Below, in pieces: positions 1 to 6,310 of a DNA stretch of 6,776 nucleotides. Origin of the DNA: RUG14186 sp964644555. Lineage in GTDB: Bacteria > Bacillota > Clostridia > Eubacteriales > Anaerofustaceae. A model generated the notes under the pieces. The model ran no database searches. It was given only the letters and a program-made list of their open reading frames with translations, and was not told where the DNA came from. Position 1 is the stretch's first letter, and each line of letters begins with the position of its first letter. Location of the stretch: NCBI GenBank assembly GCA_964644555.1, contig CAZXWI010000083.1:1-6776 (forward strand). The letters are read 5' to 3'. The position numbers and the translations under genes are program-made.

Positions 1-12
1 CATAAAATGAAA

Positions 13-864
13 TTAAATTTTTTTCTTATATGTATTTACCGTATTCGTAAGGGAATAAAGCGAGGATTCAAATTCAATATTGTCAAGTTCCCTGTTTGAT
101 TTTATTGTGTTTCTTATGCATTGCGATGTAAATTTTACAGAGGTATTAAGTGCATCGAAATTGTTAAAACCAAGTGTCAGTAATGACGATAAAACAGAAG
201 AAAATATATCACCCGTGCCGTAGAAATTTTTCGGATGATTTTCGTCAAAGCATGAGATAAATTCATCTTTTGTTGAGTCGTACATTATTGCACCTTGGTG
301 GTTATCTTCGGATATTACTCCGGTAATAACGGCTTTTTTGCAGCCAAGGTCGCAAAGTTTTTTGGCGATATCATAAATTTGGGTAATTTTAAGAGAACCG
401 GTCATATCGCTACCTAATAAGAACAAAGCTTCGGTTATATTGGGCATTACTACATCGGCATTAGAACATAATTTTTTCATATTTACAACAAAGTCGGTAT
501 TAAAGCCTTTGTAGAGTTTTAAGTGATCCCCCATGACCGGGTCTACAAACAAAAGGCTGTTTTCTTTTTTTAGGTTTCGGTAAAAATCCATCACGTATTC
601 TATTTGAGAGATATTGGCAAGGTAGCCTGTTAAGAATGAATCGAATTTTATGTTTAGACTTTTCCATTGAAACAAAGTATTTTTCATAAATTCGGACATA
701 TCCGTTATTACGGGGTTTGGGTATGCTGTATGAGTGGACAGCACGCAAGTTGGTAAAACAGTGCATTCAATGCCTGTTGATGATATTATGGGAAGGGCTG
801 CTGCGAGCGAGCATTTGCCGAAACATGATATGTCTTGTATTGTGAGTATTCTTTTTTGTGTCAT
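13..864 (-). CDS. pdxK: Pyridoxamine/pyridoxal kinase (PdxK/PdxY family)
   Basis: This gene encodes a 283-residue cytosolic kinase of the ribokinase-like (PfkB) fold. It is expected to phosphorylate pyridoxal, pyridoxamine or pyridoxine at the 5'-hydroxyl in vitamin B6 salvage. The N-terminus (residues 9-25, IQDISCFGKCSLAAALP) matches the clostridial pyridoxamine kinase type. TVLPTCVLSTHTAYPNP (35-51) is the substrate-side segment, DPVMGD (108-113) and PNITEA (141-146) are family motifs, and GTGD (216-219) gives the anion hole and catalytic Asp219. The length is normal for the family and nothing looks broken. The start is supported by GGAGG five bases upstream of ATG. The gene lies downstream of the GatD-like gene on the same strand, but a terminator separates them, so it is probably its own transcription unit. 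The exact vitamer preference cannot be read from the sequence. Confidence 0.93.
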   Translation of the reverse strand: MTQKRILTIQDISCFGKCSLAAALPIISSTGIECTVLPTCVLSTHTAYPNPVITDMSEFMKNTLFQWKSLNIKFDSFLTGYLANISQIEYVMDFYRNLKKENSLLFVDPVMGDHLKLYKGFNTDFVVNMKKLCSNADVVMPNITEALFLLGSDMTGSLKITQIYDIAKKLCDLGCKKAVITGVISEDNHQGAIMYDSTKDEFISCFDENHPKNFYGTGDIFSSVLSSLLTLGFNNFDALNTSVKFTSQCIRNTIKSNRELDNIEFESSLYSLTNTVNTYKKKI

Positions 865-896
865 TATTGCCTCCGATGGAATGGGGTGATGGTAAT

Positions 897-925
897 ATTA
901 TAATGGATAATTATTGAGAAAGTAA
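897..925 (-). promoter_or_regulatory. Possible promoter for the pyridoxamine kinase gene
   Basis: A perfect TATAAT lies on the minus strand at 902-897, about 33 bases before the kinase start codon. The -35 position at 17-bp spacing reads TTACTT (925-920), which is a poor match. The terminator just upstream means the kinase needs a promoter in this gap, and this is the best candidate. The call rests mainly on the -10 box. Confidence 0.4.
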
Positions 926-970
926 TAGAAATGGGGAGATTGGGGGGTAAACAGGTTTATACACCTTATA

Positions 971-1002
971 AAAACAACACCGCACGGTCTTCCATGCGGT
1001 GT
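971..1002 (-). terminator. Intrinsic terminator after the murT-gatD-like operon
   Basis: On the minus strand ACACCGCA (1002-995) pairs with TGCGGTGT (984-977). The pairing can continue after one mismatch as GG/CC around a four-base loop. The T-rich tail TGTTTTTAT follows. It begins six bases after the stop codon of the GatD-like gene and separates that operon from the pyridoxamine kinase gene. Confidence 0.85.
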
Positions 1003-1008
1003 GAATTC

Positions 1009-1728
1009 CTAAAAATGTTCGTCAAAAATAAACAGCATATCCTTATCTTCCATCGAATTAAGGTATCTTTCATATGCTTCAATAGCTTCATCTTCGAAAG
1101 CCAGTGTATCGTCATGCCCGATAAGGCGCAAAAGGTACTTGGTGAAATACGGATTCATCACGAGAACCGGACCCAAGAGGTAGGTGGCGAAAAAGTTATT
1201 GATATGAACTCCTTCGTATTCATCGCCCATAGAGTTGCCGCAGCCACCTAAAACCTTGGCAAAGGTTGGTTCATTTACATCTCTGATAAACGAAAATTGG
1301 CTTTTGTTGCCGAGAAGCTTCATGTCTTCAAATTCGCCCATGAAAAACGAATTATGTCTTTCTTCTTTTATATATCTGTCGGCGTGATAATCGAATATTC
1401 CGAGCATGGGAATGGTTTTGTCTTTATCCTGAATGTATTTTCCGAATATTTCCATGGCATTTCCCGTTATAAGAAACACTACATTGTCATCAATAAGCTC
1501 TTTAATTCGTTTAATATATGGCTTTAGCCTGTCCACGGCAACGATTTGGTCGTCCTCCGGCATTGAGCCCATATAGACCATATCTACCCTTTCCGATACG
1601 AAAGTCGGAGTGTTTTGATTATTGGTATATATTATTTCAATATCGGGAGCGCTTTTAGCTAAAAATTTGATATTGCCGCCGTCTCCGTAAAGATTACAAA
1701 ATTCAGGGAATAAAACTTCTATTTTCAT
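1009..1728 (-). CDS. GatD-like class I glutamine amidotransferase homologue, catalytic dyad missing
   Basis: This gene encodes a 239-residue homologue of GatD, the glutaminase subunit that feeds ammonia to MurT for amidation of D-Glu in lipid II. The family is recognisable from FPEFCNLYGDGGN (7-19), the GGCGN...EGV block (161-173) and TYLLGPVLVMNP (182-193). In active GatD the nucleophile elbow reads about CGGYQ and the second catalytic residue is the His of TYLHGP. Here the elbow is ITGNAMEIFG (87-96), placing Gly89 at the Cys position, and Leu185 replaces the His. The segment that normally reads GFENHxGRT is GNKSQFSF (140-147), so the glutamine-binding region is changed too. Cys11 and Cys163 lie outside the elbow and cannot be the nucleophile. 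The ATG overlaps the stop of the MurT-like gene (TAATG), and AAGGGGG upstream is the ribosome binding site, so the two are translationally coupled. It is probably a non-hydrolytic partner of the MurT-like protein; the actual role is unknown. Confidence 0.85.
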   Translation of the reverse strand: MKIEVLFPEFCNLYGDGGNIKFLAKSAPDIEIIYTNNQNTPTFVSERVDMVYMGSMPEDDQIVAVDRLKPYIKRIKELIDDNVVFLITGNAMEIFGKYIQDKDKTIPMLGIFDYHADRYIKEERHNSFFMGEFEDMKLLGNKSQFSFIRDVNEPTFAKVLGGCGNSMGDEYEGVHINNFFATYLLGPVLVMNPYFTKYLLRLIGHDDTLAFEDEAIEAYERYLNSMEDKDMLFIFDEHF

Positions 1729-3110
1729 TATTCTTCCCCCTTACTTGATAATGTTTCTTTTATTTTTTCACATAGCTTATTTGCCCTTGAAATTGAGAAT
1801 ACATCATTCATAATAATTATTTTTTCAATTCCCTTTGTGTAGAGCAGTTCTGCACTTTGCATAGCTTCGTCCACGGCAAATATCTTTTCTTTATGAATTC
1901 CCGCCAAAAGGAGCCTGAGTTTTGTATCAAGGCATCTTGGGCCTGCACATATTATCCTCTTGATATTTTCTTTGTTTAAAAATTCAAAGTCTATATCGTA
2001 AAGGTAGTTTATGGTTTCAAGCTTTTTAGGATTCGGATATATTTCGTCAAGTAAAAGAACTATTATCTTATTCGAATCGTCTTTTGCAACGGTTTCGCAT
2101 ACGGAAGAAACCGCAGTTGCATTTTGGCTTTTGGCTGCCATTGTCAATAACTGAGTATTGCCGATTGTATGGTGGGTTTCTCTTGTTTCGGGCATTTTAA
2201 GCTTTGATAATTCCTCCGAAACTTGCTTTGGGGTATATCCCATACTTCGGAATAATGCGATTAATGCGACAGTATTGTATATATTATGTATTGCCCGGGA
2301 AATAACAGGGTAAACATATTCATTACCGTCTTTTTCTTTAACAGCCATTTGTGTTCCGTCGTTAAGTAGTTTTGTTACACTGAAATCCTTTTTCGGATTC
2401 GTAAGGTGGCATTTCGGGCAAACAAACTCACCGATATGTCTGTAGTTTCTGAATTTATATTCGGGTTTTGCTCCGCATACGGGGCAAGCTCCGAAATCAT
2501 TTACCGCATTTTCATATGGGTTTGTGTGTAAATCCTCAGCTCCGAAATATACGCACTTTTTCCCTTCTGCCAGAAAACAGCTTAGTGGATCATCTGCATT
2601 AAGTAAAATCAAAGTATTGTCATCACAGGCATCAATGGTCTTTTTTATTTCTCCTGCAATGTATTTCGGATTTGCGTTTCTGAGCATAGAATCTCTGGCT
2701 ACATTATTTACTATCAAATAATTCGGGTGCATACTCGGAATGTATATGTGCGAAATAAGCTCATCGGTTTCTATTACCGCCGCATCTTTTGTAGGTCGGT
2801 TAAATATGTTTACCGAATCCAACAAAAGCCTAGCATGCCCTGCGTGGTGGTTTGCTCCCCAGTCGTTAAACGCTACTTTCTTGCCCATGTTTCTTAATAT
2901 TTCGGCGGTAAAGCTCGATATTGTAGTTTTGCCGTTTGTTCCCGTTACCACCACGGTAAGAGGCGGTTTTGCTACGTTGGGCAAAAAATCGGGATATAAT
3001 TTCAAAGCTGCCATTCCCGGTTTGTCATCTCGCAGTTTACCTCTGAGTTTCCATATCCAAAGAAAAAATTTGCCGCCCCAAAGCGAAATAAAAAATTGTA
3101 TCTTTTTCAT
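1728..3110 (-). CDS. MurT-like Mur ligase family protein, divergent C-terminal domain
   Basis: This gene encodes a 460-residue Mur ligase homologue of the MurT branch. Canonical MurT, with GatD, amidates the alpha-carboxyl of D-Glu in lipid II at the cytoplasmic membrane face. Visible features are a hydrophobic/basic N-terminus (residues 5-24), the ATP-binding P-loop GTNGKTT (57-63), a GAN motif (86-88), NADDP (171-175), a zinc ribbon with Cys209, Cys212, Cys231 and Cys234 inserted in the central domain as in MurT, and HNIYNTVALIALF (275-287). The C-terminal domain differs from the MurT consensus: KNPAG is replaced by KSQNA (327-331), and the block resembling NDxxADGxDVSWIWD by DEIYPNP...YLYD (355-372). 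Asp372 lines up with the Asp reported to complete the GatD triad. NLFRDQLDRYGE is NVARDSMLRNAN (135-146). AGGGGA four bases before ATG supports the start. It is the first gene of a two-gene operon. The substrate may not be lipid II. Confidence 0.85.
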   Translation of the reverse strand: MKKIQFFISLWGGKFFLWIWKLRGKLRDDKPGMAALKLYPDFLPNVAKPPLTVVVTGTNGKTTISSFTAEILRNMGKKVAFNDWGANHHAGHARLLLDSVNIFNRPTKDAAVIETDELISHIYIPSMHPNYLIVNNVARDSMLRNANPKYIAGEIKKTIDACDDNTLILLNADDPLSCFLAEGKKCVYFGAEDLHTNPYENAVNDFGACPVCGAKPEYKFRNYRHIGEFVCPKCHLTNPKKDFSVTKLLNDGTQMAVKEKDGNEYVYPVISRAIHNIYNTVALIALFRSMGYTPKQVSEELSKLKMPETRETHHTIGNTQLLTMAAKSQNATAVSSVCETVAKDDSNKIIVLLLDEIYPNPKKLETINYLYDIDFEFLNKENIKRIICAGPRCLDTKLRLLLAGIHKEKIFAVDEAMQSAELLYTKGIEKIIIMNDVFSISRANKLCEKIKETLSSKGEE

Positions 3111-3360
3111 AGCGTCCCCTAATGATTTAATTTATTCGAATAAGGCAAAATCATATTTTATTGATTTCTTTAAGCTATATTATGCCGCAAAATAATCGAA
3201 ATATTCCCAAGTCATAAACCAAGGCGATATTATCGAAATGAATTTACCAAACAAAAAAATTATACTACATTTTTAATGTGTTACTCATAAATTCGAGGAT
3301 ATAAACAAAGTTAAACTTTCATTTAAGTAAAACATATAGCTTTTACATATTTAAATATAA
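3111..3360. other. Intergenic region upstream of the murT-like operon, no gene seen
   Basis: About 250 AT-rich bases lie between the murT-like start and the terminator of the aminopeptidase gene. I see no credible coding frame, tRNA or convincing RNA fold. The operon promoter must lie here. One candidate is a TATAAT on the minus strand at 3264-3259, about 150 bases before the start codon, with only a weak -35 (TGAGTA at 17-bp spacing). That would leave a long untranslated leader, so the promoter assignment is weak. Confidence 0.4.
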
Positions 3361-3390
3361 AAACCACGGAATAGATAATCCCCGTGGTTT
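3351..3390 (-). terminator. Intrinsic terminator after the M18 aminopeptidase gene
   Basis: On the minus strand AAACCACGG (3390-3382) pairs perfectly with CCGTGGTTT (3369-3361) around a 12-base loop. A TTATATTT tail follows. It begins 22 bases after the aminopeptidase stop codon and isolates that gene from the murT-like operon. Confidence 0.88.
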
Positions 3391-3412
3391 AAAATATGTA
3401 ATAAGATTAAAT

Positions 3413-4702
3413 TTAGTTGTAAAGTCCTATATTCCCATCATCGGCTGTAACTAAAGAGGAAGTGAAGAATTCTTTTAATGCGCTGACCATGTAAGAAGTG
3501 TCTTTACTGCCTGCAGTTTCGTAGGAGGAATGCATAGCAAGCTGAGCATTTCCTATATCAACGGTGTTAAGCGACACTTGAGTGTTGGCTATATTGCCCA
3601 ATGTTGAGCCTCCCGGCATATTTGCTCTGTTGGCATACATTTGATATGGCACATCGGCTTTCTCGCAAACGGCCTTGAATATGGCAGAGGATACTGCATC
3701 GGAAGTGTAGTTTTGGTTGGCATTGTATTTTATTACTACGCCTTTATTTAGGTATACTGTATGGTTTTCGTCTTTATACTCGGGGTGGTTCGGGTGGATA
3801 GCATGGGCGTTGTCGCAGGAAACTAAGAAACTGTTTGATATTTTCACTCTGTATTCTTCATCGGAGATATCCATATTTTTGCATATGCGTACCAATGTGT
3901 CCGACAAGAATGTGCCTGCTGCTCCCTGTTTGGTTTGGCTGCCTACTTCTTCGTTGTCGAAGAGGCAATATACATTCAGCGCTTTTTCATTTTTGCTTTG
4001 AGTGAAGGCTTCAAGGGAGGCAAATGCGCATTGTAAGTCGTCAAGCCTCGGAGATGTTATCATTCCACCGAATTCGCACGGAGATTGAGGGTTATATAAA
4101 AACAGATCCGTAGACAAAATACATTCTTTTGCCACATTTATTTTTTCACTGAGAATGGATATGAGCGACATATCTTGTTCCGATGCGATAACAGCGAGCA
4201 TATCTTTTGCCGCATCAAGCGAAACACCGTCATTCATATTTCTATTCATATGTATTGCCACATTCGGAATTATCGCCATTGGTTCGGCTAAATCAACAAG
4301 ATGCGTTTTGATAAAATTATTTTCCTTTGTTACCACTCTGCCCGCAATGCTAAGGGGTTTATCCAGCCAAGATGAGAATATAGCTCCTCCGTATTTTTCG
4401 GTGGAGAGCCTTAGATAGTGTTCATCGGATAAAATTGCATTTTCTTTTATTTTAAAGCAGGGGCTGTCGCAATGGGCTGCACTCATCATAAAACCGCTGA
4501 AATCACTTGCTTTGGGTATCTGAAATGCTATTAGCGAAGATGAATTTCGGGTGGTGAAGTAATTCTTTCCTGCTTGAATATTCCATTTACAGCTTTCGCT
4601 AAGGTAAGTGTAACCTGCTTTTTTCAATATTTCGGCAGTGTGTTCCACCGCATGAAAAGGTGTAGGGCTGTGCTTAATATAATCAAATAATTTTTCGTTC
4701 AT
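3413..4702 (-). CDS. apeB: M18 family aminopeptidase (aspartyl aminopeptidase type)
   Basis: This gene encodes a 429-residue cytosolic metallo-aminopeptidase of family M18, which releases N-terminal residues, often acidic ones, from peptides as part of peptide turnover. The di-metal site is complete by motif. His77 lies in SAAHCDSP (74-81), Asp221 in RLDDL (219-223) is the bridging ligand, and Glu251-Glu252 in DNEEVGS (249-255) give the general base and a ligand. Asp297 lies in SCDNAHA (295-301), and His391 lies in AMHSSYE (389-395). MPGGSTLGNI (362-371) is the family's glycine-rich segment. The length is typical, with no signal peptide or membrane segment. The start is supported by AAAGGACGG shortly upstream of ATG. 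It stands alone between its own extended -10 promoter and a strong terminator. The symbol follows common clostridial usage; the substrate preference is inferred from the family. Confidence 0.94.
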   Translation of the reverse strand: MNEKLFDYIKHSPTPFHAVEHTAEILKKAGYTYLSESCKWNIQAGKNYFTTRNSSSLIAFQIPKASDFSGFMMSAAHCDSPCFKIKENAILSDEHYLRLSTEKYGGAIFSSWLDKPLSIAGRVVTKENNFIKTHLVDLAEPMAIIPNVAIHMNRNMNDGVSLDAAKDMLAVIASEQDMSLISILSEKINVAKECILSTDLFLYNPQSPCEFGGMITSPRLDDLQCAFASLEAFTQSKNEKALNVYCLFDNEEVGSQTKQGAAGTFLSDTLVRICKNMDISDEEYRVKISNSFLVSCDNAHAIHPNHPEYKDENHTVYLNKGVVIKYNANQNYTSDAVSSAIFKAVCEKADVPYQMYANRANMPGGSTLGNIANTQVSLNTVDIGNAQLAMHSSYETAGSKDTSYMVSALKEFFTSSLVTADDGNIGLYN

Positions 4703-4730
4703 AATTTGTTCCGTCCTTTAATATATAAGC

Positions 4731-4740
4731 ATTATATCAC
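4731..4740 (-). promoter_or_regulatory. Extended -10 promoter of the aminopeptidase gene
   Basis: The minus strand reads GTGATATAAT (4740-4731), a perfect -10 hexamer with the TG of an extended -10 element. No good -35 is visible at 16-18 bp, which is usual for extended -10 promoters. The predicted transcript starts near 4724, leaving a short leader that carries the ribosome binding site. Confidence 0.65.
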
Positions 4741-4822
4741 AAATTCGGAAAGTGCATGGATAATTTTAACAGTTAGCTAAACAGAGTGCATTTGATTTTA
4801 AATAAGTCAAAGTATATTGGTA

Positions 4823-4851
4823 TTGATTATCACATTTATTTCATATATAAT
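4823..4851 (+). promoter_or_regulatory. Promoter of the RNA-reverse transcriptase unit
   Basis: TTGATT (4823-4828) and TATAAT (4846-4851) are separated by exactly 17 bp, the optimal sigma-A arrangement. The predicted start is near 4858, about 30 bases before the structured RNA and 180 bases before the reverse transcriptase start. It is divergent from the aminopeptidase promoter. Confidence 0.72.
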
Positions 4852-4888
4852 ATATAAAACTTTATTAAGAATAATTGATTCAGTTAAA

Positions 4889-5018
4889 AGCAGAGAGAAA
4901 TGCATCATTATGCGCCTGTGAAGAATCAGGCACAAACTTTTTATCGGTTTCGCAGGCAACCTGTTTGTGTACGGTTTCGTATCGCTTAAAAGCGATGTTA
5001 AATAACTTTCTCTCTGTT
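4889..5018 (+). ncRNA. Structured RNA upstream of the reverse transcriptase, candidate template/effector ncRNA
   Basis: The element is closed by a perfect 10-bp stem, CAGAGAGAAA (4891-4900) with TTTCTCTCTG (5007-5016), extendable by one G-U and one A-U pair. Inside, hairpins follow almost without gaps. They are GCAT/ATGC (4902-4913), GCCTG/CAGGC (4914-4931), and CACAAAC/GTTTGTG (4931-4937 with 4963-4969) enclosing either GGTT/AACC or CAGG/CCTG. Next come ACG/CGT (4971-4980), ATCGCT/AGCGAT with loop TAAA (4981-4996), and a weak GTT/AAC (4997-5006). The closing stem is followed by TTATTTTTATATAT, so the RNA could end there by intrinsic termination with some readthrough into the reverse transcriptase. 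Known ncRNA-templated defence reverse transcriptases have an upstream structured RNA of this general kind. I recognise no described RNA family. The fold is by eye only. Confidence 0.68.
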
Positions 5019-5030
5019 ATTTTTATATAT

Positions 5031-5042
5031 GGAGTTTTCATG
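5031..5042 (+). promoter_or_regulatory. Ribosome binding site that fixes the reverse transcriptase start
   Basis: GGAG (5031-5034) lies five bases before ATG at 5040. The open frame continues upstream to a TTG at 4875 and includes an ATG at 4995, but neither has a ribosome binding site and both lie outside or inside the RNA fold. The ATG at 5040 is therefore the likely start. Confidence 0.8.
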
Positions 5043-6248
5043 GATTTACTTAAAAGTTTATCATCGAAAGAAGAATGGGAGAATTTTTATAGCTATAAGC
5101 TGCTTCAAGGCAATTCAACCGATAAGCAATTAAATGCTCTTCGCAGATTTATAGATGAAAACGGATACGTTCCTTTAGTTGAAAATATAGCAAATAAAAA
5201 GCCTTTTTCATATCCCACAAAGAAATTGATAAACAAAACAAAAGCAGGTAAAAAGAGAGCAGTATATACATTCACCGAAGAGGAGAATTATATTCTTAAA
5301 ATGATTACATTTCTTCTTAAAGAATATGACGGAATTTTTTCCGATAATCTGTATTCGTTCAGAAAAGACAGCGGTGTAAAAAAGGCGGTGGATAAAATTT
5401 TGCATATTCGAGCATTGCCGAATTACTATGTTTATAAAGTGGATATAAGCAATTATTTTAATTCGATTGATGTGGATATTCTTTTGGGTATGCTGAAAAA
5501 TGTGTTAACCGAAAACGATGTGCTTTACGAATTTATAAGAGATATTCTCAAATGCCCATATGCCGTTTATGAGGGAGAGGTAATTAAGGAAAATAAGGGC
5601 GTTATGGCAGGAAGCCCCATATCGGGGTTTTTGGCTAATTTGTATTTAAGCGATTTGGATAAATACTTTTACTCAAAAAAAATATTATATATGCGCTATT
5701 CGGACGATATAATAGTGTTTTCGAAGAATATAGATGAACTAAACGAATATATTGCATATATAAAAAATGTGTTGTCCGAACGAAAGCTTTGTATCAATGA
5801 AGAAAAGGAATATATCAAATACCCCAATGAGAAGTGGGATTTTCTGGGATTTTCTTACCAAAACAAAGTTATAGATATCAGCGAGGTATCATTTAAAAAG
5901 CTTAAAGCAAAAATGAGGCGCAAATGCCGAGGGCTTCATAGGTGGGCATCAAAAAAGAATATAGACGGCATATATGCGGCAAAGTCATTCATTAAGCAAT
6001 TTAACTCAAAATTTTACGATAACCCTATACATAACGAGCTGACCTGGTCCCGATGGTTCTTTCCGGTTATAAATACAGATGTTACTCTTAAAAAAATCGA
6101 AGATTATTTTAAAGAATGTATCAGGTATTTGGCAACAGGCAAAAGGACAAAGTCCAGATTCGATTTCAGATACGATGAAATGAAACTTCTCGGCTATAAG
6201 AGCCTTGTAGCCGAATATTACAAGGCAAAAAAGCAGCAAAATCATTAA
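5040..6248 (+). CDS. Stand-alone reverse transcriptase, candidate defence-associated (DRT/UG-type)
   Basis: This gene encodes a 402-residue RNA-directed DNA polymerase. Reverse transcriptase motifs occur in order: fingers KKRAVYTF (71-78) and YSFRKDSGVKKAV (105-117), motif A VYKVDISNYFNSID (131-144, catalytic Asp135), motif B KGVMAGSPISGFLAN (186-200), motif C RYSDDIIVFS (219-228, catalytic Asp222-Asp223) and motif E WDFLGFSY (266-273). A basic helical thumb follows (282-320), then a C-terminal region of about 80 residues with NELTWSRWFFPVINTD (332-347) and IRYLATGKRTKS (361-372), whose function I cannot assign. There is no nuclease, maturase or integrase domain. I see no retron NAxxH or VTG signature and no diversity-generating retroelement motif. 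A structured RNA lies just upstream under a shared promoter, as in ncRNA-templated phage-defence reverse transcriptases such as DRT2. The enzyme identity is firm; the defence role and subtype are inference. Confidence 0.88.
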   Translation: MDLLKSLSSKEEWENFYSYKLLQGNSTDKQLNALRRFIDENGYVPLVENIANKKPFSYPTKKLINKTKAGKKRAVYTFTEEENYILKMITFLLKEYDGIFSDNLYSFRKDSGVKKAVDKILHIRALPNYYVYKVDISNYFNSIDVDILLGMLKNVLTENDVLYEFIRDILKCPYAVYEGEVIKENKGVMAGSPISGFLANLYLSDLDKYFYSKKILYMRYSDDIIVFSKNIDELNEYIAYIKNVLSERKLCINEEKEYIKYPNEKWDFLGFSYQNKVIDISEVSFKKLKAKMRRKCRGLHRWASKKNIDGIYAAKSFIKQFNSKFYDNPIHNELTWSRWFFPVINTDVTLKKIEDYFKECIRYLATGKRTKSRFDFRYDEMKLLGYKSLVAEYYKAKKQQNH

Positions 6249-6273
6249 ATCATATAACTTAATAACAGATACA

Positions 6274-6303
6274 TTGCATATTCGAAAGTGATTTACATAT
6301 ACT
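6274..6303 (+). promoter_or_regulatory. Weak possible promoter before the TspO gene
   Basis: TTGCAT (6274-6279) and TATACT (6298-6303) are 18 bp apart. A start at the usual distance would fall at about 6310, next to the TspO ATG, giving a leaderless or nearly leaderless message. No terminator is visible in the 62-bp gap after the reverse transcriptase, so readthrough is an alternative. Confidence 0.3.
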
Positions 6304-6310
6304 TAAAGAT

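Noticed and set aside
931..1251. Plus-strand open frame of 106 residues across the terminator and GatD-like gene
   Set aside because: It runs antisense through the GatD-like coding region and through a terminator hairpin, and the protein is not recognisable.
1237..1251. Cys163 (GGCGN) of the GatD-like protein as the catalytic nucleophile
   Set aside because: This motif aligns with the GxGN segment preceding EGV in GatD homologues, not with the nucleophile elbow.
2740..3195. Plus-strand open frame of 151 residues opposite the MurT-like gene
   Set aside because: It is the antisense shadow of a conserved ligase gene, with no family signature or ribosome binding site of its own.
4889..5018. Retron msr-msd flanked by a1/a2 inverted repeats
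   Set aside because: The flanking inverted repeats upstream of a reverse transcriptase look retron-like. However, the enzyme shows no NAxxH or VTG signature, motif B does not read like retron QGxPTSP, and no long msd hairpin is present. It remains a lesser alternative.
4875..5039. N-terminal extension of the reverse transcriptase from TTG at 4875
   Set aside because: There is no ribosome binding site before the TTG, the extension overlaps the structured RNA, its residues resemble no domain I know, and the ATG at 5040 has GGAG at good spacing.
5208..5405. Minus-strand open frame of 65 residues inside the reverse transcriptase gene
   Set aside because: It is a shadow of the conserved fingers and palm region, with no independent start signal.
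5040..6248. Group II intron reverse transcriptase or diversity-generating retroelement
   Set aside because: No maturase or endonuclease domain, no domain V-like RNA hairpin nearby, no GLPIGNLTSQ-type motif, and no template/variable repeat pair visible in the window.
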